Of a stretch of 14,693 nucleotides of DNA, positions 6,459 through 14,693 are shown in pieces; the stretch's first letter is position 1; every line of letters begins with the position of its first letter. This DNA is from Anaerolineae bacterium (GTDB taxonomy: Bacteria; Chloroflexota; Anaerolineae; B4-G1; DUEL01). Made by a program: the position numbers and the translations under genes. Under the pieces are notes generated by a model. That model was not told the origin of the DNA. It ran no database searches and was given only the letters and a program-made list of their open reading frames with translations. The stretch spans positions 1-14,693 of the forward strand of contig JAFGOJ010000236.1 of the NCBI GenBank assembly GCA_016926575.1, in the 5' to 3' direction.

Positions 6459-7481
6459 ATGAGCGAGCGGCTGATTTCACCCAGTTCGAAAGACGATGAT
6501 GGGCAGTTGGACCAGACCTTGCGCCCGCAGCGGCTGGAGGAGTTGATCGGGCAGGACCGGGTGCGGCAGAACCTGGGCATTCTGATCGAAGCCGCGCGCC
6601 AGCGCGGCGAGGCGCTCGACCACACGCTCTTCTACGGCCCGCCCGGCCTGGGCAAGACCACCCTGGCCCACATCATCGCCCGTGAGATGGACGTGCCCCT
6701 GCGCGTCACCGCCGGCCCGGCCATCGAACGTGCCGGCGACCTGGCAGCGATCCTGAGCAACCTGCGCGAGGGGGAGGTGCTCTTCATCGACGAAGTGCAC
6801 CGCCTGGGACGCGCGGTGGAAGAGATTCTCTACCCGGCGATGGAAGATTTCACCCTCGACCTGGTGGTGGGGAAAGGCCCCAGCGCGCGTTCCATCCGCC
6901 TCAAACTGCCGCACTTCACCATCGTCGGCGCGACAACGCGCCTGGCGCTCCTCACCGCCCCCCTGCGCGCCCGCTTCGGCGCGGTCTACCGCGTCGACTT
7001 TTACGATCAGGACGCCCTCACCACCATCGTGCGGCGCGCGGCACGCGTGCTAGACGTCGGCATCGAAGACGCCGGCGCGCAAGAGATCGCCCGGCGCGGA
7101 CGCGGCACGCCCCGCGTGGCCCTGCGCCTGCTGCGGCGCGTGCGGGACTACGCCCAGGTACGGGGCGACGGCTGCGTCACCCAGGCCGCGGCCCAAGCAG
7201 CGCTGGCCCTGCTCGACGTGGATCCCCTCGGCCTGGACGAGATGGACCGCCAGGTCCTGCGCGCTATTATCGAAAAGTTCGGCGGCGGCCCGGTGGGATT
7301 GGAGACCATCGCCGCTTCGGTCAGCGAGGAGTCGGATACGGTGATGGACGTCGTCGAGCCTTACCTGCTTCAGATGGGGTTCCTGGAGCGCACCCCCCGC
7401 GGCCGCGTCGCCACGCCGCGCGCCTACGAGCACCTCGGCATCCCCTACCGCCCGGCCGAACAGCCCACCTTGTTCTCATGA
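6459..7481 (+). CDS. ruvB: Holliday junction branch migration DNA helicase RuvB
   Basis: 340 aa, normal for RuvB. RuvB is the hexameric AAA+ motor that, with RuvA, drives branch migration of Holliday junctions in recombination repair. Seen: typical N-terminus MSERLISP, then LRPQRLEELIGQ; Walker A GPPGLGKT at 60-67; Walker B with DEVH at 111-114; sensor-1 GATT at 157-160; the arginine-finger region APLRARFG (167-174, Arg170); and a C-terminal winged helix (about 265-330) with GGGPVGLETIA. The start at 6459 is chosen from the family N-terminus; there is no Shine-Dalgarno sequence, and the TATAAT box upstream implies leaderless expression. An in-frame TTG at 6429 would overlap that promoter and is rejected. 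The stop overlaps the queA start as ATGA (7478-7481), indicating coupled translation. ruvB-queA adjacency is common in bacteria. Confidence 0.97.
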   Translation: MSERLISPSSKDDDGQLDQTLRPQRLEELIGQDRVRQNLGILIEAARQRGEALDHTLFYGPPGLGKTTLAHIIAREMDVPLRVTAGPAIERAGDLAAILSNLREGEVLFIDEVHRLGRAVEEILYPAMEDFTLDLVVGKGPSARSIRLKLPHFTIVGATTRLALLTAPLRARFGAVYRVDFYDQDALTTIVRRAARVLDVGIEDAGAQEIARRGRGTPRVALRLLRRVRDYAQVRGDGCVTQAAAQAALALLDVDPLGLDEMDRQVLRAIIEKFGGGPVGLETIAASVSEESDTVMDVVEPYLLQMGFLERTPRGRVATPRAYEHLGIPYRPAEQPTLFS

Positions 7482-8548
7482 ACACCGCCGATTACGAATA
7501 CGACCTTCCCCCGGAACTGATTGCACAGACGCCCGTCGAACCGCGCGACGCCTCGCGCTTGATGGTGCTGGATCGGGCTGGGGGGACGCTGTCTCACCAT
7601 CACTTTCGGGATCTGCCCGGCTTCCTGCGGCCTGGCGACTTGCTGGTTCACAACGATAGCCGCGTCATCCCGGCGCGCCTCTTCGCCCGCAAACCTACCG
7701 GCGGGCACGTCGAGCTGTTGTTGCTGCGTCCGCGCTCGGAACGGGTGTGGGAGACGCTGGCACGCGGGCGGGCGGTGCGCGTGGGGGCCTCTCTGGCGCT
7801 GCTGGACGGCCCGGAGGGCGATCCGGTGGGCGCGACTGCCCAGGTGCTCGAAGAGGGCGAGCGCGGCCTGCGCGTGCTCCAGTTCGACGGCCCCGTGCTG
7901 CCCCTGGCCGAGGCGGTGGGGCAGACCCCGCTGCCCCCCTACATCCACGCACCGCTGCACGACCCCGAGCGCTACCAGACCGTCTACGCGCGCGACCCCG
8001 GTTCGGCGGCGTCGCCCACCGCCGGGCTTCACTTTACGCCCGACCTGCTGTTCCAGTTGCGCGAGATGGGGGTGCGTTCGACCTTCGTCACGCTGCACGT
8101 GGGGCTGGGCACGTTCCGGCCGGTCAGCGAAGCGCGCATCGAGGCGCACCACATCCACGCGGAGTTCTGTTCGCTGCGCCCCGACGTGGCGGCTCAGATC
8201 AACCAGGCTAAGCTGGAAGGCCGCCGCACGATCGCGGTGGGCACGACGGCCGTGCGCGTGTTGGAAACGGCCGGGCGGCGGGCTGCCGGCGGCTGCGACG
8301 ACGCGGCATCCGCGTGCGCCTGGCAGACCGTGGCCGCCTTCGAGGGCGACACCGATCTGTTTCTCTACCCGGGCGTCCCTTTCCGCGTCGTCGACGCCAT
8401 GATCACCAACTTTCACCTTCCCCGCTCGACCCTGCTGATGCTCGTGGCGGCTTTCGCCGGGAAAGACCTGCTGGATCGGGCCTACCGCGAGGCGATCCGC
8501 GAGCGGTACCGCTTCTACAGCTTCGGCGACGCGATGTTCATCGCGTGA
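7478..8548 (+). CDS. queA: S-adenosylmethionine:tRNA ribosyltransferase-isomerase QueA
   Basis: 356 aa, within the usual range. QueA transfers and rearranges the ribosyl part of AdoMet onto preQ1 in tRNA to give epoxyqueuosine, the penultimate step of queuosine synthesis. Seen: N-terminal YDLPPELIAQTPVEPRDASRL, HNDSRVIPARL, the substrate-site stretch GSAASPTAGLHFT (the usual APTAG reads SPTAG here), TLHVGLGTFRPV, TTAVRVLE, and C-terminal TNFHLPRSTLLMLVAAFAG plus YRFYSFGDAM. The start overlaps the ruvB stop by 4 bp (ATGA) and no separate ribosome site is needed. No tgt, queG or queH lies in the window. The following pspC-like gene begins 96 bp downstream with its own promoter, so queA is probably the last gene of the ruvB operon. 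Confidence 0.97.
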   Translation: MNTADYEYDLPPELIAQTPVEPRDASRLMVLDRAGGTLSHHHFRDLPGFLRPGDLLVHNDSRVIPARLFARKPTGGHVELLLLRPRSERVWETLARGRAVRVGASLALLDGPEGDPVGATAQVLEEGERGLRVLQFDGPVLPLAEAVGQTPLPPYIHAPLHDPERYQTVYARDPGSAASPTAGLHFTPDLLFQLREMGVRSTFVTLHVGLGTFRPVSEARIEAHHIHAEFCSLRPDVAAQINQAKLEGRRTIAVGTTAVRVLETAGRRAAGGCDDAASACAWQTVAAFEGDTDLFLYPGVPFRVVDAMITNFHLPRSTLLMLVAAFAGKDLLDRAYREAIRERYRFYSFGDAMFIA

Positions 8549-8609
8549 CCTTTGTCAGCCTCCTGTCAGTCGGTTGGGAGAGATCCGTGCGGCAACCGGC
8601 CTGTGCACG

Positions 8610-8618
8610 TGTTATCAT
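8610..8618 (+). promoter_or_regulatory. Extended -10 promoter of the PspC-domain gene
   Basis: TGTTATCAT fits TGnTATAAT with one mismatch in the hexamer, the same style as the box before degV. No -35 is seen at normal spacing. Initiation near 8625 would place the strong ribosome site (8631-8637) within a leader of about 20 nt. Upstream lie two TGTCAG hexamers 11 bp apart (8553-8558 and 8564-8569), with a third at 8627-8632; an operator function is only a guess. Confidence 0.45.
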
Positions 8619-8644
8619 GCGGTAACTGTCAGGAGGTGAGAAAA

Positions 8645-8836
8645 ATGGACGTCAAGAGTCGAAGTGTGTTGCGCCGCCAGAGTGGCATCGTGGCCGGTGT
8701 CTGCGGCGGACTGGGCGAGTTCTTCGGGATCAGCGCCTTCTGGTTCCGGCTGCTCTTTCTGATCTTGCTGATTCCAGGCGGCTTGCCCGGCCTCGTTCCC
8801 TACTTGATCCTGTGGATCGTCATCCCGCGAAAGTGA
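8645..8836 (+). CDS. Small PspC-domain membrane protein
   Basis: 63 aa. A strong AGGAGGTGA site at 8631-8639 fixes the start at ATG 8645. The sequence is a bare PspC domain: a basic N-terminus with LRRQ, the signature GIVAGVCGGLGEFFGIS (about residues 14-30), then FWFRLLFLILLI and a second hydrophobic stretch ending in the family-typical YLILWIVIP followed by RK. One or two membrane segments are expected, with a basic cytoplasmic N-terminus. In Proteobacteria PspC helps sense envelope stress and binds PspA. Stand-alone PspC-domain proteins are widespread in Gram-positive and Chloroflexota genomes, often without a full psp operon, and here no pspA or pspB is adjacent. It has its own extended -10 promoter and ends 14 bp before a MITE. 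Family assignment is firm; the exact role is not known. Confidence 0.9.
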   Translation: MDVKSRSVLRRQSGIVAGVCGGLGEFFGISAFWFRLLFLILLIPGGLPGLVPYLILWIVIPRK

Positions 8837-8842
8837 CACGGT

Positions 8843-8850
8843 GTGCCGCA
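8843..8850 (+). repeat. Left copy of 8-bp target-site duplication, MITE copy 2
   Basis: GTGCCGCA directly precedes the element terminus. The octamer directly after the other terminus (9002-9009, CTGCCGCA) matches at 7 of 8 positions. Confidence 0.6.
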
Positions 8851-9001
8851 GTAACTGCTCAGGCTGTGCGCCTGGCAGTTACCCGCGTGGCGCGTCGAAG
8901 GGAGAACTGGGGGTTTTGCGGGCAGCGAAGCCGCCCGCAAAACCCCCACTCCCCCTTTTCGCGCGGGAAAGGTCACTGCGAAGCGTAAGCTGAGCAGTTA
9001 C
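8851..9001. mobile_element. MITE-like foldback element, copy 2 (151 bp)
   Basis: Terminal inverted repeats GTAACTGCTCAG (8851-8862) and CTGAGCAGTTAC (8990-9001) are perfect over 12 bp and flanked by an octamer pair matching 7/8. The left terminal hairpin is identical to copy 1. The central hairpin is 18 bp (8909-8926 with 8930-8947) with one A/C mismatch and a GAA loop. The right hairpin pairs GTCACTGC with GCAGTTAC with one mismatch and a larger loop than copy 1. The 9-bp length difference from copy 1 (142 bp) comes mostly from that loop. There is no open reading frame of note. It lies between the convergent pspC-like gene and the rpoC terminator. Confidence 0.78.
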
Positions 9002-9009
9002 CTGCCGCA
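9002..9009 (+). repeat. Right copy of 8-bp target-site duplication, MITE copy 2
   Basis: CTGCCGCA follows the element directly. It differs from the left octamer only at the first base and abuts the T tract of the rpoC terminator as read on the minus strand. Confidence 0.6.
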
Positions 9010-9045
9010 AACAAAAAGGGATGGGCCTGCGGGGCCCATCCCTTT
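9010..9045 (-). terminator. Rho-independent terminator of rpoC
   Basis: A perfect 13-bp stem (GGCCCATCCCTTT at 9033-9045 with AAAGGGATGGGCC at 9015-9027, 5-nt loop) lies about 20 bp past the rpoC stop. On the minus strand it runs into TTTTTGTTT, a good U tract. On the plus strand no T tract follows, so it should act mainly on rpoC. Confidence 0.88.
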
Positions 9046-9065
9046 GTTGATGATAGAGAGGCCGT

Positions 9066-13499
<4,434 letters not shown>

Positions 13500-13521
13500 T
13501 AACCCCTCCGCATGTGCGTTT

Positions 13522-13543
13522 CATGGTCAAACGGGTGACCATG
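13522..13543 (-). promoter_or_regulatory. Hairpin in rpoC leader, proximal to start codon
   Basis: CATGGTCA (13522-13529) and TGACCATG (13536-13543) form a perfect 8-bp stem with a 6-nt loop. On the minus-strand transcript it ends 12 nt before the ribosome site. No T tract follows, so it is not a simple terminator. At DNA level it could equally be a dyad operator. Confidence 0.5.
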
Positions 13544-13552
13544 CACAAACAA

Positions 13553-13575
13553 AGCGCAGAGGCGGCCTCGGCGCT
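13553..13575 (-). promoter_or_regulatory. Hairpin in rpoC leader, distal
   Basis: AGCGC and GCGCT flank an inner stem GAGG/CCTC, with one mismatched pair between the two stems and a 3-nt loop. It lies between the predicted transcription start (about 13599) and the second leader hairpin, separated from it by 9 nt. Confidence 0.5.
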
Positions 13576-13605
13576 TCTCTTGACCCGTAGTACCCATGAC
13601 GGAAT

Positions 13606-13633
13606 ATTATAACTCACTATCTTTTTTTGTCAA
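13606..13633 (-). promoter_or_regulatory. Consensus sigma-A-type promoter of rpoC
   Basis: Read on the minus strand: TTGACA (13633-13628), 16-bp spacer, TATAAT (13611-13606). Both hexamers match consensus exactly. Initiation near 13599 gives a leader of about 100 nt. The -35 shares its bases with the divergent promoter. Confidence 0.85.
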
Positions 13634-13654
13634 GCTTTCGAAACAGAGTATACT
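13627..13654 (+). promoter_or_regulatory. Divergent sigma-A-type promoter of the AlkP-superfamily gene
   Basis: TTGTCA (13627-13632), 16-bp spacer, TATACT (13649-13654); each hexamer is 5/6 to consensus. Initiation near 13661 gives a leader of about 120 nt. Its -35 overlaps that of rpoC by 5 bp on the opposite strand. Confidence 0.65.
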
Positions 13655-13697
13655 ATTATCGGGTCTACACAGATTCGTGGGGGGGAAAATGTCGCAA

Positions 13698-13771
13698 CAG
13701 CAGGTGGCGAAGGTGAAAATACACCTGTAGGGCGGGTTTCTTACCCGCCGGACAGGTATGGAAACCTGCTG
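13698..13771 (+). promoter_or_regulatory. Structured leader with alternative CAGGT/ACCTG pairings
   Basis: Four complementary segments lie in order: CAGCAGGTG (13698-13706), CACCTGT (13722-13728), ACAGGT (13752-13757) and ACCTGCTG (13764-13771). Segment 1 pairs with 4 over 8 bp and 2 with 3 over 6 bp; alternatively 1 pairs with 2 over 6 bp (CAGGTG/CACCTG) and 3 with 4 over 5 bp. A strong hairpin, GGCGGGT (13731-13737) with ACCCGCC (13743-13749), sits between segments 2 and 3. The last base of segment 4 is the first G of the ribosome site. The GGCGGGT hairpin could instead be a dispersed REP-like palindrome. Confidence 0.4.
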
Positions 13772-13782
13772 GGGAGGAAGAT

Positions 13783-14693
13783 ATGTCCACCTGGGGCACG
13801 CGGCGCGTGTTCGATGCCCTGCAGCGATTGTCCAATGTCTATTACCGGCGCAAGTACGGCGCACTGGCCCAGCAGATGGGGCGCACGGATTGCCGCTCCG
13901 ACACGGGGCAGGGACTGATCATCATCCAGATTGACGGGTTGAGTTACGACCAGTTCCAGCGGGCCATCACGTTGGGGACGATGCCGCATCTGACCCGGCT
14001 GATTGCGCAGGGGCGGCTCAAGGTCTCTTCCTGGCAGTGCGGCCTGCCCAGCACGACGCCGGCGGTCCAGGCGGGCATCATGTTCGGCTGCCGGGACGAC
14101 ATCCCGGGCTTTCGCTGGTACGAGAAGGCGACGCGTTCGGCCATCGTCGCCAAGCGCCCAGACCAGATGCGGGCGGTGCAGGCGCGCGTCAGAGGCGCGC
14201 GGCCGGGGCTGCTGGCGGGCGGATCGAGCTACGTCAACATGTTCGACGGCGACGCGGACCTGGCCGTCTTCACGCTTTCGGCCTTTCCACCCGGGCGGCT
14301 GTTCGAAGCGGTGCGCGGCGTGGGACTGTTTTCGCTCTTCCTGCTCAGCCCGTTCCGCCTGGTGCGCATCGTGGCCTTGACGGTGGTGCGCTATTTCGAA
14401 TCGCTGCTGTGGCGTGCTACTGCTCTCTTCCGCCCGATGGTGCTCAAGCCATACGATGTCATCTCCCCGCTCCTGGGCGCGACGGTGAACACGCTGTTTA
14501 CCGAGGTGCAGACGTTCGGCGTGGCTCTGGACATCTACCGCCAGGTGCCCATCATCTATACGAATTACAACCATTACGACGAGGTGGCTCATCACCTGGG
14601 ACCGGCGCATCGTTCGGCGCTGCGGGTGCTGCGGGACGTGGACCGGCGCATCGGGCAGATCGACCGCATGCGCACCCTCTACTCCGGCCGGGC
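13783..14693 (+). CDS. Alkaline phosphatase superfamily (nucleotide pyrophosphatase/phosphodiesterase-like) protein, 3' partial
   Basis: The frame is open from ATG 13783 to the right edge (303 complete codons). GGGGAGGA at 13771-13778 supports the start. Signatures of the AlkP/NPP fold are visible: a hydrophobic strand ending in metal ligand Asp51 (GLIIIQIDGLSYDQF), MPHLTRLIAQG (67-77), the nucleophile region LPSTTPAVQAGIMFG (88-102, Thr91 or Thr92), PGFRWYEK (108-115), and the metal-ligand motif NHYDEVAHHLGP (263-274, Asp266 and His270). A hydrophobic stretch at about 181-205 could be a membrane or core segment inserted between the two ligand motifs. The family hydrolyses phosphodiester or phosphomonoester bonds using two zinc ions; the substrate cannot be told. 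It is transcribed divergently from rpoC. Large bacterial proteins with this N-terminal pattern often carry further domains, so the truncated C-terminus matters for the final name. Confidence 0.85.
   Translation, partial: MSTWGTRRVFDALQRLSNVYYRRKYGALAQQMGRTDCRSDTGQGLIIIQIDGLSYDQFQRAITLGTMPHLTRLIAQGRLKVSSWQCGLPSTTPAVQAGIMFGCRDDIPGFRWYEKATRSAIVAKRPDQMRAVQARVRGARPGLLAGGSSYVNMFDGDADLAVFTLSAFPPGRLFEAVRGVGLFSLFLLSPFRLVRIVALTVVRYFESLLWRATALFRPMVLKPYDVISPLLGATVNTLFTEVQTFGVALDIYRQVPIIYTNYNHYDEVAHHLGPAHRSALRVLRDVDRRIGQIDRMRTLYSGR

Noticed and set aside
5334..9001. CRISPR array
   Set aside because: Only two dispersed copies of about 145 bp with terminal inverted repeats, 3.5 kb apart; there is no short repeat-spacer periodicity and no cas gene.
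13741..14610. A 289-codon minus-strand open frame at the right edge
   Set aside because: The plus strand in the same region encodes an AlkP-superfamily protein with metal-ligand motifs and a good ribosome site, so the minus frame is a shadow.

Overview
The window is GC-rich, gene-dense bacterial chromosome. I infer a Chloroflexota member, probably Anaerolineae-like. The grounds are several Hanks-type Ser/Thr kinases in a row with membrane or FHA tails, a double zinc-ribbon membrane protein beside them, a long rpoC with an N-terminal coiled-coil insertion, and the overall codon style. No rRNA or other marker is present to confirm this.

Layout. Positions 1-5151 (+) hold a probable signalling operon: a Ser/Thr kinase with a polytopic membrane tail (5' end outside the window), a single-span kinase with an extracytoplasmic tail, a soluble kinase fused to an FHA domain, and a zinc-ribbon/Pro-rich/transmembrane/beta-sandwich protein. 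Gaps are only 20, 60 and 28 bp. Positions 5152-5509 are noncoding. They contain a 78-bp quasi-palindrome, an extended -10 promoter and a 142-bp MITE-like element lying in the leader of degV. degV (5510-6364) ends in a hairpin terminator. ruvB and queA follow, overlapping by ATGA; ruvB appears to be leaderless. A small PspC-domain membrane protein (8645-8836) has its own promoter. A second MITE copy (8851-9001) lies between it and the convergent rpoC terminator. rpoC (9066-13499, minus) is a stand-alone gene: rpoB is not upstream of it. The last gene (13783 to the right edge, +) is an alkaline-phosphatase-superfamily protein, cut by the window. It is transcribed divergently from rpoC out of a promoter whose -35 box overlaps the rpoC -35 box.

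How the parts fit. The kinases, FHA domain and zinc-ribbon membrane protein look like one phospho-signalling module. degV, ruvB-queA, pspC and rpoC are housekeeping or envelope genes with separate control signals. The least explained material is noncoding: a small family of GTAAC-ended foldback elements with 8-bp target duplications (two clear copies, one diverged relative), two structured leaders, and the overlapping divergent promoter pair. I did not find a wholly new multi-gene system. The strongest leads are the mobile foldback family, the overlapping promoters at rpoC, and the kinase/FHA/zinc-ribbon cluster.
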